In this document: one piece after another, positions 52,892 to 61,717 of the stretch
Position numbering within the stretch: position 1 is the first letter of the stretch
How the letters are laid out: every line of letters begins with the position of its first letter
Assembly (NCBI RefSeq): GCF_014212125.1
Contig: NZ_JACJVP010000001.1
Coordinates: 356,548 to 420,547, forward strand
Reading direction: 5' to 3'
From: Cohnella nanjingensis
GTDB taxonomy: Bacteria > Bacillota > Bacilli > Paenibacillales > Paenibacillaceae
Length of the DNA: 64,000 bases
Notes under the pieces: model-generated
What the model saw: the letters and a program-made list of their open reading frames with translations, nothing else
The model's database searches: none
Told to the model about the DNA's origin: nothing
Position numbers and translations under genes: made by a program

Positions 52892-53572
52892 TCATTCAGA
52901 ATAACTTCTTAATTCGTATAGACCGCCCTGAAGCCAAACGCTGGAGGAATCTGCACCTTTCATCGAGACACTGGTATCGAAAGCGTCCGGTACCCGACCG
53001 TCCGGGAACCAGGGCCGTTGTTTATTCACCACGATCAGCACCCCTTCCGCGTCCCCGAGCGGTGCGAATTGCTGCCCGTCCCCGCCCCACTGGTTAAGTT
53101 GGAACGCATCGGTGAGATTCCTGACGGCTGCCGGGACATCGTCCACGGGTAGGCCGATCTCGCTGATACGCAGCAGATGCTTCGTCCCGAAAGCTTCGGT
53201 AGTCGCATTGTCGAGTGTGTGGTGTGCGATGAACTCGATCAAGTTGTCGTCTGGGTCGTAGAAGTAAAGTGCCGTTGCATTCCAGCTCTCGAACGGAAAC
53301 TCATCCTGTCCATCCTTGGAGAATAGCGGGATGCCCCGGTCCTTCGCCCATTGCTTTGCTTCAACGAACTTATTCGTTGGAATCGTGAACGCAACGTGAT
53401 AAAACGGGTTCTCTGCGGAGGTGATCTCCCGGAAGGCAAGGACGGATTCCCCCGCTTGGAACGACAGCTGCGACGGTTGATCGGCAAGAACCTCCAGCCC
53501 TAGCAGGGAACCGTAGAAGGCTTTCATTGCATCGAATCGATGCGTGCGTAAGCGTACTTCTGATATTTTCAT
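52892..53572 (-). CDS. Two-domain VOC protein (CatE-like)
   Basis: A 226-aa protein with two VOC modules. The first has VRLRTHRFDAMKAFYGSLLG and ATALYFYDPDDNLIEFIAHH with a metal-ligand Glu; the second begins HLLRISEIGLPVDDVPAAVR and is shorter. This layout resembles ring-cleaving dioxygenase-like proteins of Bacillus. The ATG at 53572 follows AAGGAAGGTG. It lies downstream of a TetR gene and an aldo/keto reductase remnant. Confidence 0.82.
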   Translation of the reverse strand: MKISEVRLRTHRFDAMKAFYGSLLGLEVLADQPSQLSFQAGESVLAFREITSAENPFYHVAFTIPTNKFVEAKQWAKDRGIPLFSKDGQDEFPFESWNATALYFYDPDDNLIEFIAHHTLDNATTEAFGTKHLLRISEIGLPVDDVPAAVRNLTDAFQLNQWGGDGQQFAPLGDAEGVLIVVNKQRPWFPDGRVPDAFDTSVSMKGADSSSVWLQGGLYELRSYSE

Positions 53573-53603
53573 TTGGGTCACCTTCCTTATGTGTACATCG
53601 CTT

Positions 53604-53678
53604 AAGCGCGCCAATATACCTAGCCTTTCCAGCTTTCACCACATCATGCAAGGCTTCCATCGTCTCTGCGATGGGCAT
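53604..53678 (-). pseudogene. Aldo/keto reductase internal fragment
   Basis: A 25-codon stretch reads PIAETMEALHDVVKAGKARY followed by IGAL, nearly the same as residues in the intact reductase at 7762-8742 (PIEETMEALHDVVRAGKARY IGA). Nothing else of the gene remains. Codon-level differences show a separate paralogue rather than a recent copy. Confidence 0.7.
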
Positions 53679-53698
53679 CATCCTTGATCGACCGTCTT

Positions 53699-54295
53699 TT
53701 ACGACTTCATCTGATGATAATGACGCAGCAAGGCAAACTGTTTGGCGAGAAAAAGCGGAGTATACGGCATATCGTTGCGCAGCCAAGTGATGATCGTGCC
53801 GATCAATGCGGAGGAACCGTACCAGATGGCGATATCTCTCTTAATTCCCATGGCTGCGATGGCGGATTCAGTATCCGAGCGCTCCAGTCTCTCGGTTACA
53901 AGGCTCGTTAACAGCTTTAACAGACGTTCCGTAAAGACCGTCGTTCGCTTCGTGGCGAGAATGACTTTATAGAATCGGGAGTGCTTGGCGATATATTCGA
54001 GCAGATTCACCATCAATGGCCACTCTACATCCGGAGAGGCGGCCGATTGCGATTCGGGCGAGCCGATGATCGAAGATATGTCCTCGATCATTTCATCCGC
54101 CATCTTCTCCATCATGTCCGGGATGTCCCGATAATGCAGATAGAACGTGACTCGGTTAATGGTGGCGCGTTCGGCGAGTCGATTCACCGTTATTTTTTCG
54201 ACCTCCATTTCCTCCAACAGCTCCACGAAGGCATCCCGAAGCATCCGGCGCGTGCGGACAATACGAAGATCAGTGCGCGGGTTTGCTTGATCCAT
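53699..54295 (-). CDS. TetR family regulator
   Basis: A 198-aa TetR/AcrR regulator with N-terminal HTH (RRMLRDAFVELLEEMEVEKI; LAERATINRVTFYLHYRDIP) and a DhaS-like C-terminal domain (IWYGSSALIGTIITWLRNDM). Divergent from an MFS efflux gene, the usual arrangement for a drug-responsive repressor; two dyads in the intergenic region are candidate operators. The start follows AAAGGATTC. Confidence 0.88.
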   Translation of the reverse strand: MDQANPRTDLRIVRTRRMLRDAFVELLEEMEVEKITVNRLAERATINRVTFYLHYRDIPDMMEKMADEMIEDISSIIGSPESQSAASPDVEWPLMVNLLEYIAKHSRFYKVILATKRTTVFTERLLKLLTSLVTERLERSDTESAIAAMGIKRDIAIWYGSSALIGTIITWLRNDMPYTPLFLAKQFALLRHYHQMKS

Positions 54296-54393
54296 CCGAT
54301 CGAATCCTTTCTATTTCCATATTCAGCTACACATTTCCGGAAAGAGTCGAACTTCTTCAAATTAATTTACGGATCAGTTTGCATGTGCCTACT

Positions 54394-54422
54394 AATTGAC
54401 ATTTCGTAAAAAAGTGTCAATT
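54394..54422. promoter_or_regulatory. Inverted repeat AATTGACA-N13-TGTCAATT (TetR/MFS intergenic)
   Basis: Eight-bp perfect arms between the divergent TetR and MFS genes; each arm contains TTGACA, so it may overlap a -35 region. Confidence 0.5.
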
Positions 54423-54472
54423 GCAAACCTCGCCAATCTGGATAAAATCTAATTTATGCCGTGTTAATTATA

Positions 54473-54485
54473 TTACACTGTGTAA
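54473..54485. promoter_or_regulatory. Palindrome TTACACTGTGTAA upstream of the MFS gene
   Basis: A perfect odd-centred 13-bp palindrome, typical in form of a TetR-family operator, 36 bp before the MFS start codon. Confidence 0.6.
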
Positions 54486-54520
54486 ATTTAGTCCACGTTC
54501 GGACGTTGAAAGGATGAAGC

Positions 54521-56020
54521 ATGTTGAGTAAAAGCTTGACCGAAGACAGCAGCAGTTCCATCAAGAAGGGCCCGATTCTATTCATCATGATTTTAGGGGC
54601 GTTCCTCGCGACCCTGAATCAGACGGTGATGACCGTTGCCGTTCCGGAACTCATGATTGATTTTGATATTTCGGCGACGACGGCCCAATGGTTGACGACC
54701 GGCTATATGTTGGTGAATGGCGTTTTGATTCCGATTACGGCATTTTTAATGCGGCGATTTACCACGCGCGAGCTGTTCCAGACTTCCATGATTATTTTTC
54801 TGGCCGGAACCCTCACTTCGGCGATCGCAACGGGCTTCCCGGTATTGCTGACCGGACGACTCATTCAAGCGGCCGGTGCAGGGATTATCATGCCTTTGCT
54901 GATGAACGTCATTCTGACGCTCTTTCCTCCGAACAAGCGCGGGGCCGCGATGGGCATGGTCGGATTCGCCATCATTTTCGCCCCTGCGATCGGACCGACG
55001 CTTGCCGGTTACATCATGGAGAACTTTGCTTGGCAATCGATGTTTTACGGCATGCTTCCTTTCGTCGTGATCGTTATCGTCTTGGCCTTTATTTATCTGA
55101 AGAATGTATCGGAAAAAGAATATCCGAAGATCGATGTGCTCAGCGTCGTTCTGTCAACCGTCGGGTTCGGCATGCTGTTATACGGCTTCAGCCGCGCCGG
55201 CAGTCAGGGATGGTCGAGTACGGAGGTCATCGTGTCCCTGATCTCGGGAGCCGTGGGCCTTGGCTTATTCACTTGGCGGCAGCTGGCTTCTCGGAATCCG
55301 CTTCTCGATCTTCGGTCATTCAAGTACAACATGTTCACCTTGACTACCCTAATAAATATTGCGGTGACGATGGTGATGTACGCGGACATGATGCTGTTGC
55401 CGCTATACCTGCAGAATATTAGGGGTTATACCGCCATGGAGTCCGGCTTGCTGCTGCTTCCCGGCGCGCTCGTGATGGGCTTCCTCATGCCGGTTGCCGG
55501 CAGGCTCTTCGACCGATTCGGGGCGAAATGGCTGGCCGTCATCGGATTGCTCATTACGCTCGTCACGACCATCGGGTTTGTCGACTTGACGGATTCGACC
55601 AGCTATACGTACCTGGTCCTCATGTCGACGGGCCGCCGTATTGGGATGGCCTTGCTGCTTATGCCCATTCAGACTGCCGGCTTGAATCAGTTGCCGTCCA
55701 GGCTAAACGCGCACGGCACCGCGATATCCAACACCATTCGGCAAGTGGCGGGTGCCGTTGGCACGTCCCTGCTGGTAACCGTCATGACGAGTCGTACGAA
55801 AACGCATCTTCAGGATATGATTGCCGGAGGCGCGGCGACCTCGAAAGAGCATATGATCAAGGAAGCGACCATCCAGGGGATCAATGACGCTTATCTGGTG
55901 ATTATCGGGATCGGTATCGTCGGCCTGCTGCTCTCTTTCTTTATCAAGCGTACGCAACAGCCCCATGAAGAAGGGAAAAGCGCGTTGACGGAGATGAAGG
56001 TCAAAGTTAACGAAACTTAA
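54521..56020 (+). CDS. DHA2-family MFS multidrug transporter (EmrB/LmrB-like)
   Basis: A 499-aa drug:H+ antiporter with 14 predicted membrane helices. Motifs: ILGAFLATLNQTVMTVAVPE (helix 1), the helix 5 motif C stretch GFAIIFAPAIGPTLAGYIME, and SGLLLLPGALVMGFLMPVAG. Exports toxic organic compounds. The ATG follows GAAAGGATG. Probably repressed by the divergent TetR protein. Confidence 0.92.
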   Translation: MLSKSLTEDSSSSIKKGPILFIMILGAFLATLNQTVMTVAVPELMIDFDISATTAQWLTTGYMLVNGVLIPITAFLMRRFTTRELFQTSMIIFLAGTLTSAIATGFPVLLTGRLIQAAGAGIIMPLLMNVILTLFPPNKRGAAMGMVGFAIIFAPAIGPTLAGYIMENFAWQSMFYGMLPFVVIVIVLAFIYLKNVSEKEYPKIDVLSVVLSTVGFGMLLYGFSRAGSQGWSSTEVIVSLISGAVGLGLFTWRQLASRNPLLDLRSFKYNMFTLTTLINIAVTMVMYADMMLLPLYLQNIRGYTAMESGLLLLPGALVMGFLMPVAGRLFDRFGAKWLAVIGLLITLVTTIGFVDLTDSTSYTYLVLMSTGRRIGMALLLMPIQTAGLNQLPSRLNAHGTAISNTIRQVAGAVGTSLLVTVMTSRTKTHLQDMIAGGAATSKEHMIKEATIQGINDAYLVIIGIGIVGLLLSFFIKRTQQPHEEGKSALTEMKVKVNET

Positions 56021-56034
56021 GGATATATACAAGT

Positions 56035-56072
56035 GAACGGCCCCTCGTCGAACCGGGGGCCGTTCCTATTAT
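56035..56072 (+). terminator. Intrinsic terminator of the MFS gene
   Basis: GAACGGCCCC ... GGGGCCGTTC hairpin followed by CTATTATT. Confidence 0.75.
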
Positions 56073-56096
56073 TGCCGACCGTGAGCGACTTAACCG

Positions 56097-56136
56097 AAGA
56101 AGCCTTCACCTTTGCTGAAATGGTTGAAGGCTTCTT
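56097..56136 (-). terminator. Terminator of the arsM unit
   Basis: AAGAAGCCTTCA ... TGAAGGCTTCTT perfect 12-bp arms, directly after the arsM stop codon. Confidence 0.75.
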
Positions 56137-56153
56137 TATCGGTCCGCGAGATC

Positions 56154-56780
56154 TCAGCTTGCTAAAGAATCCATATCCGCCCTAATCGCAACCGGAAGCT
56201 CAGCTGTTGTCACCACGTCCGAAATGGCCAACCTGCCGCCCGGCTTCAATACGCGGAACGCTTCGCGAAATACTTGTTCCTTATCCGGAGACAGATTGAT
56301 CACGCAGTTGGAGATGATCACATCGACGATGCGATCCTGAATAGGCAGATGTTCGATCTCGCCAAGCCGGAATTCAACGTTCTCGTATCCGTTCTTCAAA
56401 GCATGGATACGTGCCTTGCTTACCATCTCCGGCGTCATATCGACGCCGTAGACGCTTCCCGTCTCCCCCACTTGCTTGGAAGCGAGGAAGCAATCGAATC
56501 CCGCTCCGCTCCCCAAGTCGAGAACAACCTCCCCTGGCTTGAGCGCTGCAATGGCTTGCGGATTGCCGCAACCAAGGCCGAGATTAGCCCCCTCCGGAAC
56601 GGCTGTTAATTCTTCATTCGAATACCCCAGTTTGGAGGAAACCTCATCTGGCGTCCCGCAGCAACTTGACGCTGACGGAGACGGCGAGCAACAGCTTGCG
56701 ATAGCGGTGCTCTGAAGCGCGATTTGCTTGTAGCGATTGCGCACGTGTTGACGTACCTCATCGTTCTGCACTTGACTCAT
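56154..56780 (-). CDS. arsM: Arsenite methyltransferase, C-terminally truncated
   Basis: A 208-aa ArsM-like SAM methyltransferase. It carries a Cys-rich N-terminal segment ([19 protein letters not shown]), [20 protein letters not shown], motif [21 protein letters not shown], and [20 protein letters not shown]. Typical ArsM has about 260-280 residues; here the frame stops right after [11 protein letters not shown], so the region with the third As-binding Cys (GCxSGA) is missing. Activity is therefore doubtful or altered. The start follows AAAAGGAGATC. Last gene of the small protein-ArsR-arsM unit. Confidence 0.8.
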   Translation of the reverse strand: MSQVQNDEVRQHVRNRYKQIALQSTAIASCCSPSPSASSCCGTPDEVSSKLGYSNEELTAVPEGANLGLGCGNPQAIAALKPGEVVLDLGSGAGFDCFLASKQVGETGSVYGVDMTPEMVSKARIHALKNGYENVEFRLGEIEHLPIQDRIVDVIISNCVINLSPDKEQVFREAFRVLKPGGRLAISDVVTTAELPVAIRADMDSLAS

Positions 56781-56793
56781 ATCGATCTCCTTT

Positions 56794-57144
56794 TTAGCAA
56801 CAACCCGTCGTTGGGCGATCGTCGACTTTACGGAAGATGCAGCATAGTTCGGGGGACAGCAAGCCGTTCACTTCATCGTGGTTCAATTCGTAATAGCTCC
56901 AGGTTCCTCTCGTTTCTCGCGCGATCAAGCCGGCCTCGAGCAAGATCTTCAAATGGTACGACAGCTTGGACTGAGTCATCTCGACCACATCGGTCAGATC
57001 GCACACGCATACACTGCCTCTTTGGGTGAGTTCGTACATGATCTGCAGCCGCTTTTGATCGGCGAGGGCTTTAAACTTGGCCTCATACTTCGAGAAGTCG
57101 ACGGAGCCGGGAGCAGATGCGATAACCGGAAGTGCTTTGATCAT
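56794..57144 (-). CDS. arsR: ArsR family As(III)-type repressor
   Basis: A 116-aa ArsR protein: [20 protein letters not shown], the metal-site CVCDL (Cys46, Cys48) in the recognition-helix region, [20 protein letters not shown], and additional C-terminal Cys pairs (ELCC and a final TGCC). Binding of As(III) to the Cys site should release DNA. ATG 57144 is 7 nt after AAGGAG; the ATG two codons upstream is too close. Follows a Cys-tailed small protein gene. Confidence 0.87.
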   Translation of the reverse strand: MIKALPVIASAPGSVDFSKYEAKFKALADQKRLQIMYELTQRGSVCVCDLTDVVEMTQSKLSYHLKILLEAGLIARETRGTWSYYELNHDEVNGLLSPELCCIFRKVDDRPTTGCC

Positions 57145-57155
57145 TTTCATTCTCC

Positions 57156-57347
57156 TTAACAGCAGGCAGCGCAGCACGCCGCGGCTGGATTGACTTGGAG
57201 GACGACTGGCTTCGCTTCGAAGTTCGGATTTGGGATAACCGTTTTGACAGCATGATGAAGACTGGCCCATTTCCAGGCATGACGGGCTTGGTTCTCGATC
57301 TCGGCTTTTTGATCCATCATAAGCTGCTCCATGGCAAATACGTTCAT
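57156..57347 (-). CDS. Small protein with a CCAACC tail, first gene of the ars unit
   Basis: A 63-aa protein of unknown family: helical N-terminal half (MEQLMMDQKAEIENQARHAW) and a C-terminus VNPAAACCAACC. The clustered Cys pairs at the very end could bind As(III) or another soft metal. ATG 57347 follows GGAG at 9 nt. Its stop overlaps the ribosome site of arsR, so it is translated with arsR, and palindromic operators lie just upstream. A role as arsenic chaperone or sensor partner is inference. Confidence 0.65.
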   Translation of the reverse strand: MNVFAMEQLMMDQKAEIENQARHAWKWASLHHAVKTVIPNPNFEAKPVVLQVNPAAACCAACC

Positions 57348-57363
57348 GCAGACACGCTCCATT

Positions 57364-57444
57364 AATCAAATTAATTTGATTTTATGGATTGATCTTACCA
57401 TGGGGAAAGAAGGGATACAACGGTTAAATCAAAAATATTTGATC
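57364..57444. promoter_or_regulatory. Two AATCAAA-type palindromes, ars operators
   Basis: AATCAAATTAATTTGATT (57364-57381, perfect) and AATCAAAAATATTTGATC (57427-57444, one mismatch) flank the start region of the minus-strand ars unit. They have the form of ArsR-family operators. Confidence 0.72.
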
Positions 57445-57454
57445 AAAAGTTGTT

Positions 57455-57480
57455 GCTTATATAACGAATAGCTTATATAA
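57455..57480. promoter_or_regulatory. Repeated GCTTATATAA element before the second arsR
   Basis: GCTTATATAA occurs twice (57455-57464, 57471-57480) separated by CGAATA. Because TTATATAA is self-complementary, the pair also forms a dyad. It sits 45 bp upstream of the plus-strand arsR start and is likely its operator/promoter. Confidence 0.6.
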
Positions 57481-57524
57481 TCAGCAATGCGAACAATCGA
57501 TCTGATCTGAAAGGAGTGAACGCC

Positions 57525-57851
57525 ATGGGCGCACCCCCTATTTCCATTGCCGAAATGTCGGAAACCTTAAAGCTTCTCGGCCACCCCATGAGGCTGACGA
57601 TTATGGCAATGTTAAGGGAAAAGGAAACGTGCGTTTGCGATATCGTCGATGTCCTCGATACGACGCAGCCCAATGCAAGCCAGCATCTGAAAAAGCTAAA
57701 AGACGGCGGCCTCGTCCATGAAACGCGACGCAGTCAATGGATTTATTATTCGTTAAACCTCGATGACAAACCTTATCTAACAGAAATGATCGAACAGCTT
57801 CCGTCGATGCGGGAGAAAATGCAGCAGATTCATTCGAAGGGCTGCTCTTAA
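57525..57851 (+). CDS. arsR: ArsR family arsenic repressor
   Basis: A 108-aa ArsR repressor with LKLLGHPMRLTIMAMLREKE, the metal-site ETCVCDIVDVL (Cys36, Cys38) and NASQHLKKLKDGGLVHETRR. ATG 57525 is 8 nt after AGGAG; the upstream GTG overlaps that site. First gene of the arsR-arsB-arsC operon and probable autoregulator through the elements at 57455-57480. Only distantly similar to the divergent ArsR. Confidence 0.9.
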   Translation: MGAPPISIAEMSETLKLLGHPMRLTIMAMLREKETCVCDIVDVLDTTQPNASQHLKKLKDGGLVHETRRSQWIYYSLNLDDKPYLTEMIEQLPSMREKMQQIHSKGCS

Positions 57852-57864
57852 CTAGGAGGCAACA

Positions 57865-59157
57865 ATGCTCGCGGTCGCTACGCTCATCTTCATACTAACG
57901 CTTATATTGGTCATTTGGCAGCCCAAGGGGCTGAACATCGGTTGGTCTGCATGCGGGGGAGCCGTCATTGCCTTGATCTGCGGCGTGGTCGATGTTAACG
58001 ACGTATGGGACGTCACCCGGATCGTGTGGAACGCCACGCTCGCATTCGTCGCCGTTATTCTCATCTCTCTGGTCTTGGACGAGATCGGATTCTTCGAATG
58101 GGCGGCGCTGCATATGGCTCGGTTTGCCCGAGGAAATGGACGTCTCATGTTCGTCTATGTCATCCTGCTCGGCGCTGCGGTAGCCGCTTTCTTCGCGAAC
58201 GACGGAGCGGCTTTGATCCTAACGCCGATTGTGTTGGCGATGGTTCGCGCTCTACGATTCGATGATCGCATGATACTTCCGTTCATTATGGCCGGCGGAT
58301 TCATATCGGATACCGCCTCCCTTCCCTTGGTCGTCAGCAACTTGGTCAACATCGTATCGTCCGACTTCTTCGGTATCGGGTTCGTGGCGTATGCCAGCCG
58401 CATGATCATCCCTACTCTCTTCTCGATTGCCGCGAGCTTGCTTGTGCTTTTCTTGTTCTTCAAGCGAAGTATTCCGAAGCAGTATGACTTAAGTCAGCTC
58501 CAATCGCCAAGCGCGGCCATCAAGGATAGGCGTTTGTTCAAGATCTCCTGGATCGTGTTGGGCGTGTTGTTGGCGGCCTATCTTCTGAGCGAGTTCATCC
58601 GAGTGCCGGTCTCCATTATCGCCGGCGCAGCAGCCCTTGTGTTTCTGTTGCTGGCCCGTCAGAGCCGAGAAATTCATACCTGGAAGCTTGTAAAAGGCGC
58701 CCCATGGGCGGTCGTCACCTTCTCTATCGGCATGTATGTCGTCGTATATGGACTTCGGAATGTCGGCCTTACAGACGAGCTTGGGGTCGTATTCAAATGG
58801 TTGGGGGAACAAGGTCTGTTCATGGCTGCGGTAGGCTCCGGATTCGTCGCCGCGATCCTCTCTTCCATCATGAACAACATGCCGACGGTGATGATCAACG
58901 CGCTCGCGATCGACGGTACCCGCCCTGCCGGCATCATTCGCGAAGCGCTGGTCTATGCCAATGTCATCGGGTCCGATCTAGGGCCGAAGATCACGCCGAT
59001 CGGTTCGCTCGCTACCTTGCTCTGGCTGCATGTCCTATCCGGCAAAGGCGTCAAGATCACTTGGGGAGCTTACTTTAAAACAGGCATCATTCTTACAGTT
59101 CCCGTCTTGTTCATTACGCTCGCGGGATTGTCCTTATGGCTCAAAGTCGTTGGTTAA
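57865..59157 (+). CDS. arsB: Arsenite efflux permease ArsB
   Basis: A 430-aa integral membrane antiporter with about 12 helices. Hallmarks: [60 protein letters not shown] and [20 protein letters not shown]. Extrudes As(III) (and Sb(III)) by proton exchange. The start follows AGGAGGCAAC, 13 bp after arsR. Confidence 0.94.
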   Translation: MLAVATLIFILTLILVIWQPKGLNIGWSACGGAVIALICGVVDVNDVWDVTRIVWNATLAFVAVILISLVLDEIGFFEWAALHMARFARGNGRLMFVYVILLGAAVAAFFANDGAALILTPIVLAMVRALRFDDRMILPFIMAGGFISDTASLPLVVSNLVNIVSSDFFGIGFVAYASRMIIPTLFSIAASLLVLFLFFKRSIPKQYDLSQLQSPSAAIKDRRLFKISWIVLGVLLAAYLLSEFIRVPVSIIAGAAALVFLLLARQSREIHTWKLVKGAPWAVVTFSIGMYVVVYGLRNVGLTDELGVVFKWLGEQGLFMAAVGSGFVAAILSSIMNNMPTVMINALAIDGTRPAGIIREALVYANVIGSDLGPKITPIGSLATLLWLHVLSGKGVKITWGAYFKTGIILTVPVLFITLAGLSLWLKVVG

Positions 59158-59193
59158 CGCACGCTACTTAAACACGCAAAGGAGCAATCGACA

Positions 59194-59619
59194 ATGGAAA
59201 ACAAACCCCTCGTCTATTTCTTGTGCACCGGAAATTCTTGCCGAAGCCAAATCGCGGACGGATTCTTAAAAGCGCTTGGCGGGGATCGGTACGAAGTCAA
59301 AAGCGCAGGATTAGAGGCGCACGGCCTGAATCCGCGTGCCGTTCAAGTCATGAATGAGGCCGGCGTCGATATTAGCCGCAACACATCGGACGTGATTGAT
59401 CCGGAAATTCTGAGCCGTGCCGCCTATGTCATCACGTTGTGCGGCCATGCGGACGAGCATTGCCCGGTCATCCGGAATCCGAACGTCATCAAATGGCATT
59501 GGGGATTTGAGGATCCGGCCAAAGCAACGGGCAGCGAAGAGGAGATCATGGCGCAATTCCGTGCCGTACGCGACGCCATTCAAGCACGAATCGAGAAGTT
59601 CGTTCAGGAGGGGCAATAA
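59194..59619 (+). CDS. arsC: Thioredoxin-dependent arsenate reductase
   Basis: A 141-aa ArsC of the low-molecular-weight phosphatase fold. P-loop CTGNSCRS (Cys11 nucleophile, Arg17) and the redox pair in LCGHADEHC (Cys83, Cys90) are all present. Reduces As(V) to As(III) for export by ArsB. The start follows AAAGGAG. Confidence 0.94.
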   Translation: MENKPLVYFLCTGNSCRSQIADGFLKALGGDRYEVKSAGLEAHGLNPRAVQVMNEAGVDISRNTSDVIDPEILSRAAYVITLCGHADEHCPVIRNPNVIKWHWGFEDPAKATGSEEEIMAQFRAVRDAIQARIEKFVQEGQ

Positions 59620-59693
59620 AGGCTGAGACCTCGAAAGTCAAAGAAAGCCGCGTATTAGATGTTCCAAAGATGTTCCCATCATGAACGCAACAA

Positions 59694-59727
59694 ACCCCCC
59701 ATTTCAAATATGGGGGGTTATGTTTGT
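59694..59727. terminator. Intrinsic terminator shared by the arsC end and the VTT gene tail
   Basis: AACCCCCCAT ... ATGGGGGGTT hairpin with T-rich sequence on both sides. On the minus strand it lies directly after the TAA at 59719 that ends the interrupted membrane-protein frame, so it was probably that gene's terminator, as well as that of the ars operon. Confidence 0.7.
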
Positions 59728-59747
59728 TCTAGGATAGGCCGCTTACG
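59719..59747 (-). pseudogene. Detached 3' end of the VTT/TVP38 gene
   Basis: On the minus strand the codons read KRPILEQT-stop just before the terminator. Joined to the frame beyond the insertion element they give a continuous C-terminus (YRLFGKRPILEQT). The left flank ends in TTAC at 59744-59747, a known target type for IS200/IS605 elements. Confidence 0.55.
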
Positions 59748-59962
59748 TTTTCGTCCACTAGCGTCCAAATGCCATTCTCTTCCGACACCTATTAGGCAAC
59801 AGCTAATCAGTGACTTTCCGTTTAACAGCATTCCGAGAGAAGTCCCCTTCCTCTACAGGGAGGGGATGAAGATCGGTCAGGCGAAGCCTGAAAGCTCTTA
59901 TTGCTCTGCATTGTGGCAGTTTGATATAATCAGTCTTAGTTAGACATAAGGTTGGTGTATCA

Positions 59963-60373
59963 ATGAAATTAGACACAAATAACCATTCAGTATTCTTGCT
60001 AAACTACCATCTCATACTTTGTATCAAATACCGCAGAAAAGTGATTACGAACACGATCTCCGAGTATGCGAAAGGCGTTTTTGAACGTATTGGAGAAAAC
60101 TATCATATTACGGTGAGCGAGTGGAATCACGATAACGATCATATCCATGTGCTGTTCAAGGCGCACCCAAACACGGAACTATCCAAATTCGTCAATGCGT
60201 ATAAGAGCGCCAGCTCTCGCCTTATCAAAAAAGATTTCCCCGCTGTAACAGAGCAACTATGGAAAGAATATTTCTGGTCGAAAAGCTACTGTCTGGTCAC
60301 AGTGGGCGGCGCACCTTTGGAAGTATTGAAAACGTACATCGAGAATCAAGGGAAGGAGGAGAAAACAAGATGA
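59963..60373 (+). CDS. tnpA: IS200/IS605 transposase TnpA (Y1 HUH)
   Basis: A 136-aa single-strand DNA transposase. HUH motif is HIH in [10 protein letters not shown], and the catalytic Tyr is in [13 protein letters not shown] (about residue 126). [10 protein letters not shown] preceding it is family-typical. Intact, so the element could be mobile. Overlaps tnpB by 4 bp (ATGA). Confidence 0.92.
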   Translation: MKLDTNNHSVFLLNYHLILCIKYRRKVITNTISEYAKGVFERIGENYHITVSEWNHDNDHIHVLFKAHPNTELSKFVNAYKSASSRLIKKDFPAVTEQLWKEYFWSKSYCLVTVGGAPLEVLKTYIENQGKEEKTR

Positions 60374-61539
60374 TTCGGTGCGTCAAAACGGCGTTTCAAA
60401 CTTCAAAAGCCGATCTGGAACGGCTGTTTGCGTGCAACCGGATATCAGCGGAAATTTGGAACCGGTGTCTGTCTATCGCTAAGAACTATTCCGTCCAGCA
60501 TGACGGCAAATGGATAGGGAAAACGGTGCTTCAAGCCGCATTGAAAAATCAATTCCCGTTGCACTCCCAGTCTGTGCAGGCGGTGTGCCACAAATTTCTA
60601 TTTGCCAGGGACAGTGCCAAACAAGCTAAAAACCAAGGTTGGGTTGCCAAATACCCGTACAAGCAAAAGAAACACTTCAACACGAAATGGGTAGACCAAT
60701 CTTTCAGAATAGAGGGTAGCGCCCTATACTTAAGTCTGGGTATTCAGAATGGAAAACGGCAACGACCGATCAAAATCACCGTCCCTAACTTGCCAGATGC
60801 AGAAATCAAAGAAATTGAACTGGTTTATGACCGAAAACTGATGGTGTCTATGAGTTATGAGGACGGAAAAGTGGCACCAGTAAACGCTGGAAATCAGGTA
60901 GCAGGTGTTGATCTGGGGGAAATCCACTCGATCGCGGCAACGACCGAAGAAAACAAGTCGATCATCATCACGGGAAGAAAAGCAAGAAGCATCCACAGAC
61001 TGCGAAACAAAAAGCTGGCAGAAATCCAGAAGCTGATGAGCAACTGCAAAAAAGGCAGTCGACAATGGAAAAAGTACAATAGAGCTAAAAAGTACATGCT
61101 CGGCAAAAGCGACCGTCAACTCAATGACGTGATTCATAAAACAACAAGACAATTCGTACAGTGGTGTACGGATAACGAGGTAAAAGAGGTTGTTGTCGGC
61201 AAAGTGGAAGGAGTGCAACGCCACACGAAAAAGAAAAAAAGAAAGACCGTGAACCAAAAACTGTCCAACTGGCGCTTTGGCAAGATTCAGAAGCAGATTA
61301 CATATAAACTTGAAGAACATGGAATAAGCGTAAAAATGATCGACGAAAGCTATACCAGCCAACAATGTCCTTGTTGCGGTAGAAGGAAAAAAACTTCTAC
61401 AAGAAATTACACCTGCCCCTGCGGCTACGAAGAACACCGGGACGTTCACGGCAGCAAAGGGATTTTGTCCAAATATCTGCATGGAGATATCCGATATTTG
61501 GGGAAAACGAAAACGATCAAGTATCTACGGATCGCTTAG
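60370..61539 (+). CDS. tnpB: TnpB RNA-guided nuclease (IS605 accessory protein)
   Basis: A 389-aa TnpB with an intact RuvC site: Asp181 in GVDLGEIHS, Glu280 in VGKVEGVQ and Asp358 in EEHRDVHG. A zinc ribbon is C333-x2-C336 ... C349-x-C351. The ATG at 60370 overlaps the tnpA stop; an upstream extension is inside tnpA. TnpB proteins are guided by an RNA made from the 3' end of the element and cut near the insertion site. All catalytic residues are kept, suggesting an active nuclease. Confidence 0.92.
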   Translation: MIRCVKTAFQTSKADLERLFACNRISAEIWNRCLSIAKNYSVQHDGKWIGKTVLQAALKNQFPLHSQSVQAVCHKFLFARDSAKQAKNQGWVAKYPYKQKKHFNTKWVDQSFRIEGSALYLSLGIQNGKRQRPIKITVPNLPDAEIKEIELVYDRKLMVSMSYEDGKVAPVNAGNQVAGVDLGEIHSIAATTEENKSIIITGRKARSIHRLRNKKLAEIQKLMSNCKKGSRQWKKYNRAKKYMLGKSDRQLNDVIHKTTRQFVQWCTDNEVKEVVVGKVEGVQRHTKKKKRKTVNQKLSNWRFGKIQKQITYKLEEHGISVKMIDESYTSQQCPCCGRRKKTSTRNYTCPCGYEEHRDVHGSKGILSKYLHGDIRYLGKTKTIKYLRIA

Positions 61540-61717
61540 CGAGAAGTAGTAGATGGTGAGTTCCCACCCCCTCGCAAGAGTGTTGCTTACTGAACCATGC
61601 AGTTCCGTTTCCGCATATAGCGAAAGCAAGTAGCCAACCTATTTGCTTGTAGAAAGGTACTGTAAGGCTAGTAAGAAACCTCTGCCTCTAAGCGATGCGT
61701 AGGCAGGGGAGGTTCAT
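61500..61717 (+). ncRNA. Probable omega/reRNA region at the right end of the IS
   Basis: In IS605 elements the guide RNA covers the end of tnpB and the right end, its last bases reading into the flank. Here the 180 bp after tnpB contain paired segments, including the hairpin at 61677-61714, consistent with a scaffold. The guide would be the first bases after the junction at about 61718. Boundaries are inferred. Confidence 0.45.

Larger units (their letters stand above)
59748..61717 (+). mobile_element. IS200/IS605 family insertion sequence (tnpA-tnpB)
   Basis: About 2.0 kb with a Y1 HUH transposase gene overlapping a tnpB gene, and no terminal inverted repeats, as expected. The left-end region contains a hairpin TCCCC-TTCC/GGG-AGGGGA at 59843-59867; the right-end region contains AACCTC-TGCCT / AGGCA-GGGGAGGTT at 61677-61714. 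Ends are inferred from TTAC at the left junction and from restoring the reading frame of the interrupted gene; they may be off by a few bases. About 215 bp precede tnpA and 180 bp follow tnpB. Confidence 0.75.

Noticed and set aside
60259-60369. N-terminal extension of TnpB
   Set aside because: Lies inside tnpA in another frame and is Arg/Glu-rich; the ATG at 60370 is the usual overlapping start.
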